The notes under the pieces were generated by a model. It saw nothing but the letters and a program-made list of their open reading frames with translations, did no database searches and was not told the DNA's origin. Positions 8,170-16,205 of a DNA stretch of 27,644 bases are shown piece by piece. The stretch is from the NCBI GenBank assembly GCA_964455935.1, contig CAYVZU010000045.1, forward strand, positions 1 to 27,644, given 5' to 3'. Every line of letters begins with the position of its first letter. Positions within the stretch are counted from its first letter, which is position 1. The stretch comes from CAYVZU01 sp964455935. Its GTDB lineage: Bacteria; Fibrobacterota; CAYVZU01. A program made the position numbers and the translations under genes.

Positions 8170-8867
8170 ACCATTGGAAGGATGTTTGGGAACGCAAAGG
8201 ACGCGTCGAAAAAACCCAATATACGCTCAAGGATCTGATCACGATCGACGGGTACGATGGAGCCGGATTCATTGCCGAGGACGCTTGGGTGGCCATGGTG
8301 GAGAATTTTGAGTGGAAACTGAAGCTCCAAAAGGAAGAAGCCGTTTGCGAAATCGGCTGCGGGGCCGGCGCGTCATTCTACCCGCTGCATCGCAAGGGGT
8401 ACCGGAATCTTTCCGGAATCGACTACTCATCCACGCTCGTTGAAATCTGCCGGAAAGTGATGCCCGAGGGTGATTTCCGCGTTGCCGAGGCCAAGGCCAT
8501 CCCGTTCGAGTCCAACCGTTTCGACGCGGTCATTAGTACCGGCATCTTTCATTATTTCAAGGATCTCGATTACGCCGAAGCAGCGATTCGAGAGATTGTT
8601 CGAGTCTTGAAGCCGGGCATGCGGGGAGCCGTACTGGACATTAACGATCTCAAGACCAAAGCCGAATGTGAAGCTGCGCGCCGCGGCAAACTGGGTCCCC
8701 AGGAATACGACCGGCTTTACAAAGACTACCCTCACCTGTTCTACGAGCGCGAGTGGTTCGCCAAACTCGCCCCCCAACTGGGCGTGACCTGCGAAATCGC
8801 TGACCAGTCGATTCCCGGCTACGTGAATGCGAGATTCCGGTTCAATTTCTATTTCCAAAAGAAGTAG
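8166..8867 (+). CDS. Class I SAM-dependent methyltransferase of the phosphonate operon
   Basis: The 233-residue protein has SAM motif I CEIGCGAGAS at 61-70, an acidic ribose-binding residue in GIDYSS (about 84-89), motif II around FDAVISTGIFHY (119-130) and VRVLKPG at the post-II position. It belongs to the Methyltransf_11/UbiE-like group, whose members methylate small molecules or lipid- and sugar-linked groups. Its ATG overlaps the aminotransferase stop (ATGA), so it belongs to the operon. The simplest inference is methylation of AEP nitrogen or of the sugar to which the phosphonate is attached, but no sequence feature fixes the substrate. It is not close to the large methyltransferase-kinase proteins flanking the operon. 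Confidence 0.85.
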   Translation: MNHWKDVWERKGRVEKTQYTLKDLITIDGYDGAGFIAEDAWVAMVENFEWKLKLQKEEAVCEIGCGAGASFYPLHRKGYRNLSGIDYSSTLVEICRKVMPEGDFRVAEAKAIPFESNRFDAVISTGIFHYFKDLDYAEAAIREIVRVLKPGMRGAVLDINDLKTKAECEAARRGKLGPQEYDRLYKDYPHLFYEREWFAKLAPQLGVTCEIADQSIPGYVNARFRFNFYFQKK

Positions 8868-8873
8868 CGGCAA

Positions 8874-9440
8874 ATGCCCCTGATGCAGCTTATGGGGCAG
8901 ATGCTGCCCCTTATTGTTTTTATCATCGTCGATTCGCTCTTCAACAATATACGCGTCTCGATTATTTCCGCCATTGTATTTGCCGCGGGACAACTGGCGT
9001 TCTTTTACGCAAAGACAGGCCGGTTCGACTGGTTTGTTCTTGTCGATGTCGGGCTGATCGTGGCGCTTGGCGCCATTTCGATCATTTTTAAAAACGATCT
9101 GTTCTTCAAAGTCAAACCGGCCATTATCGAAGGCGCAGCCATCGTATTCTTTTGCGTGATGGCCCTTTCACCGGATCAATTTTTATCTGACTACTTTGGC
9201 CGGATGCTGCCGAAGGGAATGGTTTTAAGACCCGACGCCGTCGGCGCCATGAAGACGATGCTGCTGTGGATGTGCGGCTATATCCTGCTTCATATTGGAG
9301 CGGTGCTTTACACGGCGTTTCATTCCTCGCGCAAGACCTGGGCCTTCGTGTCCGGGCCGGGATTCTACCTGCTGTTTCTCCCCGTCATGGCCGTAATCAT
9401 TGTGCGACGGCTTCGCGGAGGCGTTCGGGCAAGGCCGTGA
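8874..9440 (+). CDS. YciB/IspZ-like inner membrane protein
   Basis: The 188-residue protein is almost entirely hydrophobic, with about six predicted membrane segments (roughly residues 5-22, 28-46, 51-72, 83-99, 128-149, 161-178). The FKNDLFFKVKPAI segment after the third helix resembles the conserved region of YciB (intracellular septation protein A family), where a similar acidic-aromatic-KxKP pattern sits at the same place. YciB is linked to envelope integrity and cell elongation in E. coli. The gene begins six bases after the methyltransferase stop and so is likely in the operon. It may support envelope synthesis or may simply be co-transcribed. The family call is moderate and rests on topology plus one motif. 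Confidence 0.65.
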   Translation: MPLMQLMGQMLPLIVFIIVDSLFNNIRVSIISAIVFAAGQLAFFYAKTGRFDWFVLVDVGLIVALGAISIIFKNDLFFKVKPAIIEGAAIVFFCVMALSPDQFLSDYFGRMLPKGMVLRPDAVGAMKTMLLWMCGYILLHIGAVLYTAFHSSRKTWAFVSGPGFYLLFLPVMAVIIVRRLRGGVRARP

Positions 9441-9477
9441 GAAGGTATATTAACAGCAAACATTGGGGGGGAACAAA

Positions 9478-9972
9478 ATGAAAATGTATTGCATGCTTGG
9501 CATCATCTGCTTATGCGCAACCTTGGCCTGCAATGGGCTATCCAGGAAACAGGACCCGGCGAACCGCTATCGACAAAAGGTCCTAATCTCCGCCGGGCAA
9601 AGCGAATTCGAAGAGGCGGTGGTAGCCGTCCTTCGGGAGAAGCTCGAAAGCAAATCCGTTTCGGTCCAGGTTGTGGACCGCGGACAACTGTCGACTCAAA
9701 ACCCAAAGGCATATACGGCAATCCTGCTGCTGGGCGCCATAGAATCCGATTCGCTTCGGGAGCCCGAAGCGGAATGGATGAAGCTTGTGCAGAGCCCGGA
9801 AAAAAAGCCCTGGTCCCAGACCATTGTTAGCACCGTCACCGGAAGAAATTGGATGATTGGCGACGGCAGCGTTGATGCCGTAACCGGCGCTACGCGCATC
9901 AGCCAATCAAAGATCGTCGCAACCCGAATTTACGGACGAATACGAAAGATTCTCGACGGGAACTACCGATAG
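9478..9972 (+). CDS. Lipoprotein with an FMN-binding (flavinylation) motif
   Basis: The 164-residue protein has a lipoprotein signal peptide with lipobox ATLAC, so Cys18 should be lipidated. Near the C-terminus it carries DAVTGATRIS (133-142). This fits the D-x-x-[ST]-G-A-T pattern of FMN-binding domains, where the last Thr (T139) receives FMN from ApbE. The region between is not one I recognise; it has an alternating beta/alpha pattern. The ATG at 9478 follows a run of seven Gs at normal distance; an upstream TTG at 9463 is less likely. It lies 37 bases after the YciB-like gene and is probably the last gene of the operon. A link to phosphonate chemistry is not obvious. Covalent flavin is a prediction from the motif only. 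Confidence 0.65.
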   Translation: MKMYCMLGIICLCATLACNGLSRKQDPANRYRQKVLISAGQSEFEEAVVAVLREKLESKSVSVQVVDRGQLSTQNPKAYTAILLLGAIESDSLREPEAEWMKLVQSPEKKPWSQTIVSTVTGRNWMIGDGSVDAVTGATRISQSKIVATRIYGRIRKILDGNYR

Positions 9973-10038
9973 CGCGTTCTGTAGCCGTCGAGCCGAAATC
10001 GCGGTACCTCTTCATCGAACCAGGCCTTAATTCGCGGT

Positions 10039-12921
10039 TTAAATCGATGCGGGGCCGGGGCGGGTGTTAAGGGCGGCTTCCAGCCCATTCCTTGCCTCTT
10101 CGCATCCCGGGTCTTTCTCCAGGACCAACCTAAAAAAGTGAGCCTCATCTTCGTGCCGCGAAGTTGCTTTGCTGATACGGGCCAGATATAGGAGCGCCTC
10201 CGTGTCGTCGGGATCGCGTTTAAGAATCGCGGAGAACTCCCGAAGCGCCTGCACCACCAGACCCTTATCGAAATACAACCGCCCCTGCTCGCGATTGATG
10301 AGGTTCTGTTCCGCATATTGGGCAATGGATGCCAACTGCACGTGGTGGACCGGCGGCAACCCAAGAGGATTGCCGGAACCGTTGATTTCATCGATCAGGC
10401 GGCTTTCCAGTTCGGCAAAACCGCGCAGCAGCTCATCGTTGAATTGAATGCCAATCCCAAGCAACCATGCCCGCACCATTTTGTGGATGCCGGAGTTACG
10501 ATTCAGGATGAATTCCTCAAGATCAAACCGGGTCTGCAGGTGGAAAAAGCCCCGTAACAAAACCTGCGCGAGACCACACTGCTCGATTGCAGGCTGGGCC
10601 GAGGGTACATAGGTCAGCGAGCCATCCCGCATGAAAAGGTTTTCCGGAATGCAGTCGATGAAAGCCGGCTTAATGGACAAGTCGGGCTCGGCCCCATTTT
10701 CTCGTAAAAATCGGTACCAGCTATTCAAAAGGGCTTCCGCCCCAAGCCGGTCCTGTTGGAGAATGCATTTCACAATGGCCGCGCCAAGGTTCTCGCTAAA
10801 CGCCCCCGTTAGTTTGATATCCGGAATTGCCCTCCCCTTCCAAGAGGAAGTGGTGATTTCGATTCCTTCCGCCGCTTTGCGAAAGACTCTCACCCAATTA
10901 TGGTCCGAAGCACAATGGGAACAGAACGCGAACGCCAGCGTATCTGGATTAAAAGTTTTTCCCGCCTCTTTCCCCGCCACGACCAGGAAGGAATTCGCCA
11001 ACCCGGGCATCAGGCCGTTTGCCTCGACTTGTCTCCAGGCCAGAGCATCATGGATCCGGGCGTTTTTCGACCTGACGCGCAAGGTCTCGACCAGCGGGGC
11101 CGCGGCGAAATCGGCATCCGACATTCCAGCTTCGGTCACAATCACCTCGGAGTATCGGTGGTCGGGAAACGGATACAATACCTCCCGGACTGTGAGCCCG
11201 CTCTTCCGCAACTGGCCCAACAACTCCTCCCGGCCCAGCGTTTGTCCGGTCCGTGACGTGTAAAGATCGCCTATGCCGGAGAACGGCTGTCCCGTGATAT
11301 CATCGGGGCCGCCCATGAGGTACTTAAGACCCATCCGGTTATCGCCGGCAAAAAGAATGAAGCCATTCTCCAACAGGCACCGGGCCGCAAAGCGGAAGCA
11401 CGCCTGCACAGGATCGTCATCTTCGAACAGCCGCGGCCCCGCCGTAAGCGCCCCAATCAGGAGGACACTGTCATACTGCGGGATGGCATGGAAGTCGTTG
11501 GGCAGAGTCCGAAACACCCTCACATTGGGCAGGTCCGCGCAGCGCAGGGCCGCACACCGGGCCCACGAAAAATCGGGTTCCAGGGCATCGACGAATGCCC
11601 CTTGTTCGCCCAAATACCGGGTTAAGGCGCCGGCCCCGGCGCCAACCACCAAAACTCGTTTGCCCGCAAAGGCAAAGGGCCGCAGCAAATTCGAACACAC
11701 GGGAGAAAACGCCGACTCGGCCAGCGGATCGGTGATCTTGCTTTTCAGCTCATTGGATCCGGTGCTTCTGTCCCTCACGCCGACGATCACATCGAAGATG
11801 CGGCCCGCGTCCGCCGAAATTTTAAGAGTGCTGCCGTAGGCGGGATGGTGATGGCACCCCGATACAGGGTCCCGGGGAAAATCGTCCAGCCCGGGTTTTG
11901 GGGATGGCGCAAGAGATGGAATGCATTCGGCCCTTCCGCCAAGATGATATTCGAGAATATCCAGAATCATTGTCGAACTCCGGCCCAAATGCGAGAAATG
12001 GGCTTGCCGGAATTGCTCCAGCCGGTCCTGCGCCTGCTTCAGTCCCCCCAGAATGTCCCGGATCGCATCATGCATACCGTTTCGTGTTGTCTTGGTCACG
12101 AAATCAAACGGCACGCCCGGGTGCCGGGGGGGATTTGTATCCGGGACCAGCCAATCCATCACCGCCACGCTGGGAATGTTGAACAGCAGGCCTTCCAGCA
12201 TGATGCTGGATTCGTCGGAAACAATTATGTCGGCCAGCCCCAGATAGAGCATGATGTTGATTTCGGGGTCGCCCACGACCACGTTTGGAGCATACTTGGA
12301 GTGAAGTTCGGCCAAGCGCCGAACTTCCTTGACAATGTGCGGATAGTGCTTTTCGGACCACGCGGCCTGCTTCACCACAAGGTTCACGGGCAAATCTTTC
12401 AGGCTCTCGACAAAGTCGATCTGTTTGCCGTGATTTTCCCATGACGGCGTATAGATCACCGTGCGCTCGTGCTTAAGCCCCAGGTGGTCGCGCAACTTGG
12501 CCGCTTCGGACCGAAAATGATCGCGATTGGCAAAGACCACATCGGCCTTGGGCCATCCGGCCTCGTAAACGCCCAGACGGGCATTGCAGTATGGTTTCCA
12601 GGAACATTGCTGCCATCGATGGACCCAGCTTTGGCCCGGAAGAATTCCGATATCGTATTTGTCCCAGTGTTCGTTGCGCCAGAAATCCGGCCAATTTAAA
12701 TGTCCTTGGGCAATATCGTGAAGCAGGATCACGGAAAGTTTCGCCCGCGGCCGTGGAAATGTGGAATGATAGCAGGCCACCGCGATCTCGCCCGGCTCAT
12801 ACGGGTCGCCGGAAAAGGCAACCGGATATCCGCGGGCCTGCGCCTCTCCGGCCAGCGGCGCAAGCGTCTGGCGCTCGACACCGTCGGTGTGATAAAACGT
12901 GATTCGGGGACGCGCGCTCAT
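10039..12921 (-). CDS. TagF-like glycerophosphotransferase / methyltransferase / kinase-like / TPR fusion
   Basis: This 960-residue protein appears to have four parts. Residues 1-328 resemble the CDP-glycerol:poly(glycerophosphate) glycerophosphotransferase family (TagF, TarL), with a His near LLHDIAQGH, YTPSWE (157-162) and VSDESSIMLEG (234-244) matching the conserved nucleotide/phosphate-binding blocks. Residues about 405-650 are a SAM methyltransferase with VLVVGAGAGA (423-432) and LKYLMGGPDD, paralogous to the protein at 1246-3102. Residues about 655-815 match that protein's kinase-like region; D756-x4-N761 is kept, but the DFG-like Asp is absent, suggesting a pseudokinase. Residues about 870-945 form about two TPRs. 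It converges on the phosphonate operon and is the last gene of the leftward mutS2 run. A role in transferring CMP-activated groups to a surface polymer is inferred. Confidence 0.8.
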   Translation of the reverse strand: MSARPRITFYHTDGVERQTLAPLAGEAQARGYPVAFSGDPYEPGEIAVACYHSTFPRPRAKLSVILLHDIAQGHLNWPDFWRNEHWDKYDIGILPGQSWVHRWQQCSWKPYCNARLGVYEAGWPKADVVFANRDHFRSEAAKLRDHLGLKHERTVIYTPSWENHGKQIDFVESLKDLPVNLVVKQAAWSEKHYPHIVKEVRRLAELHSKYAPNVVVGDPEINIMLYLGLADIIVSDESSIMLEGLLFNIPSVAVMDWLVPDTNPPRHPGVPFDFVTKTTRNGMHDAIRDILGGLKQAQDRLEQFRQAHFSHLGRSSTMILDILEYHLGGRAECIPSLAPSPKPGLDDFPRDPVSGCHHHPAYGSTLKISADAGRIFDVIVGVRDRSTGSNELKSKITDPLAESAFSPVCSNLLRPFAFAGKRVLVVGAGAGALTRYLGEQGAFVDALEPDFSWARCAALRCADLPNVRVFRTLPNDFHAIPQYDSVLLIGALTAGPRLFEDDDPVQACFRFAARCLLENGFILFAGDNRMGLKYLMGGPDDITGQPFSGIGDLYTSRTGQTLGREELLGQLRKSGLTVREVLYPFPDHRYSEVIVTEAGMSDADFAAAPLVETLRVRSKNARIHDALAWRQVEANGLMPGLANSFLVVAGKEAGKTFNPDTLAFAFCSHCASDHNWVRVFRKAAEGIEITTSSWKGRAIPDIKLTGAFSENLGAAIVKCILQQDRLGAEALLNSWYRFLRENGAEPDLSIKPAFIDCIPENLFMRDGSLTYVPSAQPAIEQCGLAQVLLRGFFHLQTRFDLEEFILNRNSGIHKMVRAWLLGIGIQFNDELLRGFAELESRLIDEINGSGNPLGLPPVHHVQLASIAQYAEQNLINREQGRLYFDKGLVVQALREFSAILKRDPDDTEALLYLARISKATSRHEDEAHFFRLVLEKDPGCEEARNGLEAALNTRPGPASI

Positions 12922-12947
12922 GACCCTGAATATCTATTCAATGGCGG

Positions 12948-13835
12948 TCAGGATTCACGGCTTTCATGCGGGTTCCAGGGCCGTACGTAGATCGTCTTTT
13001 CCCGTTCGATCATCACCAGCCCCGGCGGCGCTTTGCGCGGCTTGCGCACGTATCGTTTTTCGGTGTAGTTGACGGCGACCTTCGTGGAATGTTTCTGTTT
13101 GCTGAACCAGGCGGCAAGGGATGCGGCGCGTTCCACCACATTTTGGGGGACCGGTTCGTCCTTGCTGTCGCGGCGCAGTACCACATGCGAACCGGGGCTG
13201 CCATAGGCGTGGAACCACAAATCATGCGGCCGCGCCACATGAAGCGTGAGGTCATCGTTCTGGGCGTCGTTGCGGCCGATGAGAATCGTCCATTTCTCTT
13301 CGAGCACGACACGCCGGAATCCCTGCTCCTCCAACTGCGGCCCTTTCGCAGGAGGCGCCTTGGGCAGAAATCCGCGGGCGATCAGCTCGTTTTCGATTGA
13401 TTCAATTTCCGTAGTGGTCCGTGCGGTATCGTCGCTTGGTTCGCAGGCGGCCAGACGGTTCTGCAGCGCGGAGAGGAATTGGATCTCGGCCTGGGTGCGC
13501 TCAACCTGGCGCTGCACAGCCGGACCGGCGCGTTTTGCCTTCGCCGCTCTCCGGTAGTACTCTTGCACGTTCTCCTGAGGAGAAAGGGCTGGGTCCAGAA
13601 TGATTTCGACATCCTCGCCCGAATGAACATTGGCCAAACGAACACTGGACAGCCCCCTGCGCACCGCCTTGTAGTTGGCCGAAAGCGTATCGCCCCACTG
13701 CTGCAAACGTTCCCCTAGCCGGGCTTCCTCCGCTTCGGCATTCTGCTTTTCGAGCTTCCGCTCGCTGCGCTGCAGGGCCTTGCGCACCACGCGCTGGAGA
13801 TGATTGGCTTTTATTGAAATTACCGGCTCTTCCAT
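12948..13835 (-). CDS. NFACT RNA-binding domain protein lacking NFACT-N (RqcH/FbpA-like C-terminal part)
   Basis: The 295 residues correspond to the C-terminal part of RqcH/Tae2/NEMF proteins. Residues about 10-60 are the first coiled-coil helix. Residues 80-150 carry the LDPALSPQENVQEYYRRAAK block and second coiled-coil helix. Residues about 175-290 are the NFACT-R domain with GRNDAQND, DLWFHA (205-210), PGSHVVLR (214-221) and VRKPRKAPPG. Full-length RqcH is about 550-580 residues and has an N-terminal NFACT-N domain that is absent here. No upstream remnant exists because mutS2 ends nine bases before the ATG. RqcH recruits tRNA-Ala to obstructed 50S subunits and adds Ala tails. Whether this shorter form can do so is unclear. 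Confidence 0.88.
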   Translation of the reverse strand: MEEPVISIKANHLQRVVRKALQRSERKLEKQNAEAEEARLGERLQQWGDTLSANYKAVRRGLSSVRLANVHSGEDVEIILDPALSPQENVQEYYRRAAKAKRAGPAVQRQVERTQAEIQFLSALQNRLAACEPSDDTARTTTEIESIENELIARGFLPKAPPAKGPQLEEQGFRRVVLEEKWTILIGRNDAQNDDLTLHVARPHDLWFHAYGSPGSHVVLRRDSKDEPVPQNVVERAASLAAWFSKQKHSTKVAVNYTEKRYVRKPRKAPPGLVMIEREKTIYVRPWNPHESRES

Positions 13836-13844
13836 GGTCCCACT

Positions 13845-16181
13845 CTATGAGTCCAGCTCCACCACCGTTGCGCCCGTTCCGCCCTCGTTATATTCCGCAA
13901 GTTTGAAACTTTTCACGCCTGCGGCCTTTTTCAGGAATTCGGCGACTTCCACGCGAAGCTTCCCCGTCCCTTTGCCGTGGATGACCGTGACCTTGTGCAG
14001 GCTGGATAGACGCACGGAATCAAGATACTTCTCCAGAGCTTCAATTGCTTCCTCCGCTTTGAGCCCGCGCAGATCCACTTCCGGCGAAATCACGTCCGAC
14101 AACTCGTATTCGATGACGGCCCGGCGCTGCACGGGCTCTTTGTCGCCGACCGGTGAGAGCTCGCTGGCATGCACATCGACTTTGATGTCGCCCACGGCAA
14201 CCCGGTAGCGGCCCGCATCGAGTTTGGCCACCACCGTCCCGGCCATCATGTTCGAGCGCAGCCGAACGGCCTCCCCGGCTTCAAACGAGTACTCCCGCGC
14301 AGGTCCGGGCACAGATGCCGGACTCGGTTTCTCCTGAGTGACCTGCTTATGAACCTTCGACAGGAACCGGTGGCCTCCCGAACGCGCGGCAGGATCCGAC
14401 AGCTTTCGCATTTCAGCCAGGAATTGCTCCTTGATCTCAGCGATTTCGGCGCGCTTTTCTTTTTGGAGCTTCTCGCGAAATTCCCGCATTTCCGCGGCAC
14501 GCTCCCGTTCGCGCCGGCTTAGGTCCGCATTCGTCTGGTCGATGCGGACTTGTTCCCCCTTGAGCTCTTCCTCTTTGAACGCAAGCCTCTTCAACTGCTC
14601 TTGATAACGGGTCAACGCCTGCTCATAGGAAAGATTTCCGCTTTCCTGATACGATTTGGCGCGTTCGATCAAAGACCCCGGCAGGCCCAACTGCCTCGCG
14701 ATCTCATAGGCGTAGCTCCGGCCGGGCAGACCCATCCGCAAACGGTACGTGGGCCGGAAGGTCTGCTCGTCGAACTCCATGCTGGCGTTGAGTATGCCCG
14801 GGCGCTCTTCGCCGTATAATTTGAGTTCGCCCAAATGGGTCGTGGCAATGACGCGCACGCCCTTCTGCGTCAATTCGTCCAGATACGCCATGGCCAGCCC
14901 CGCTCCTTCCTTGGGATCGGTACCGGTCCCAAGCTCGTCGAGAAGAATCAGCGACGATGCGTCCGCCCTTTTGAGAATTTCATGGAGATGAGCCATGTGG
15001 GCCGAAAACGTGGAAAGGGAATTCTCGATGCTCTGCGCATCGCCAATGTCGGTATAGATCTCTCGATGGAACGGCAGCCTGGTTCCTTCGCCGGCCGGGA
15101 TTGGGATTCCGGATTGGGCCAGCAGCTGCAAAAGCCCCATCATCTTGAGACAGACGGTTTTACCGCCCGCGTTAGGGCCGGTCAGCAGCAGACCCTTGAT
15201 GTCCGGCTCGATCGAAAACGTCTGTGCCACAACCGGTTTCGCGCAACGCCATGCCAGGAGAGGATGGCGGCCGGCCACAACCATGCACCCGCCGCCGCGG
15301 TTCCATTGCGGGCAGATCCCGTTGACCTCGCTCATGAACCGTGCGCGGGCGAACAGCCCGTCGATCTCGGCCAAAACCGCAAGCGCATTTTCAATTTCAG
15401 TACGGCGCCGGGTAACGGACTCCGTTAAAAGGCGCAGAATGCGTTCGATCTCTTCCTGTTCCTGAACGATCCGACGGCGAAGCTCGTTATTCCACTCCAC
15501 CACGGCAAACGGTTCGACGAAAACGGTGGTCCGCGTTTTGGAATAATCAATGGCAATGCCTTTCACGTTCTTGCGAAAATCCGCGCGAACCGGAATGACA
15601 TAACGCCCGTCGCGCAGCACAACCAATTCATCTTCGACCGCATTGCGCTCCTGGCTGCGAAGAATGGCCTGGAGTTTCTCGATGATGCGGTTTCGAATCT
15701 CGCGCTGCTGCACCCGGTTCTGAGCCAATTCCGAGCTGGCCTGGTCCCGGACAGTCCCTTGCGTGTCGATGCAGCGAAAGATCGGGTCGATCACTGAACG
15801 GAAATCGGCGATGCCTCCGGCTTCCTGCGCCAGAAGAGGCGCTTTGTCGGCCCAGGCCACAATGCGTTGTTTAAGCCGGGCAGTGTTTTGCAGAGCTTCG
15901 GCAATCCGAAGCAAGTCCTTGGGATCCAGCATGGACCCGGGGATGCGCGCTGACTCCAGGTTGGGCCGGATGTCCTCGATACTTGGAATGGCAAAGCCCG
16001 GCTCCCCCGAGAGAACCGTGTTGCATTCCCCAATCCGCGCAAACGCATCGCCGGCCAGGGATATCCCGTCTAGCGGCCGAAGGGATAGAGCCCGCTCCCG
16101 TCCATAAACAGTCGCCGCAAGGCCGGCAATCAGTTCGAGAACCTTCCCAAATTCAAGATCGGCAAAAGTGCGGTGGTCCAT
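13845..16181 (-). CDS. mutS2: MutS2 family ATPase/endonuclease
   Basis: The 778-residue length and domain order are those of MutS2. The N-terminus (RTFADLEFGKVLELIAG) is followed by a core and clamp region, then an ABC-type ATPase with Walker A GPNAGGKT (335-342) and Walker B LILLDELGTGTDP (411-423). A long coiled coil (about 520-620) and a C-terminal Smr domain (about 700-778) with VDLRGLKAEEA and VIHGKGTGKLR complete it. MutS2 suppresses recombination and, in Bacillus, splits collided ribosomes. The LDLRG-type block here begins with Val. The start ATG at 16181 fits the family N-terminus, although its ribosome site is weak. It sits nine bases upstream of the NFACT gene, which suggests a shared translation-rescue role. 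Confidence 0.95.
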   Translation of the reverse strand: MDHRTFADLEFGKVLELIAGLAATVYGRERALSLRPLDGISLAGDAFARIGECNTVLSGEPGFAIPSIEDIRPNLESARIPGSMLDPKDLLRIAEALQNTARLKQRIVAWADKAPLLAQEAGGIADFRSVIDPIFRCIDTQGTVRDQASSELAQNRVQQREIRNRIIEKLQAILRSQERNAVEDELVVLRDGRYVIPVRADFRKNVKGIAIDYSKTRTTVFVEPFAVVEWNNELRRRIVQEQEEIERILRLLTESVTRRRTEIENALAVLAEIDGLFARARFMSEVNGICPQWNRGGGCMVVAGRHPLLAWRCAKPVVAQTFSIEPDIKGLLLTGPNAGGKTVCLKMMGLLQLLAQSGIPIPAGEGTRLPFHREIYTDIGDAQSIENSLSTFSAHMAHLHEILKRADASSLILLDELGTGTDPKEGAGLAMAYLDELTQKGVRVIATTHLGELKLYGEERPGILNASMEFDEQTFRPTYRLRMGLPGRSYAYEIARQLGLPGSLIERAKSYQESGNLSYEQALTRYQEQLKRLAFKEEELKGEQVRIDQTNADLSRRERERAAEMREFREKLQKEKRAEIAEIKEQFLAEMRKLSDPAARSGGHRFLSKVHKQVTQEKPSPASVPGPAREYSFEAGEAVRLRSNMMAGTVVAKLDAGRYRVAVGDIKVDVHASELSPVGDKEPVQRRAVIEYELSDVISPEVDLRGLKAEEAIEALEKYLDSVRLSSLHKVTVIHGKGTGKLRVEVAEFLKKAAGVKSFKLAEYNEGGTGATVVELDS

Positions 16182-16205
16182 GGGGAAGCCAATATATCAG
16201 AAATG

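Noticed and set aside
6918..8867. A fused aminotransferase-methyltransferase protein
   Set aside because: The fusion arises because the 10-N gap shifts the frame; the aminotransferase C-terminus and stop at 8169 are in another frame.
9963..10391. Minus-strand frame with protein-like end past the 960-residue gene's stop
   Set aside because: Considered as a frameshifted tail of the fusion protein, but upstream residues are low-quality shadow and the fusion has a natural end after its TPRs.
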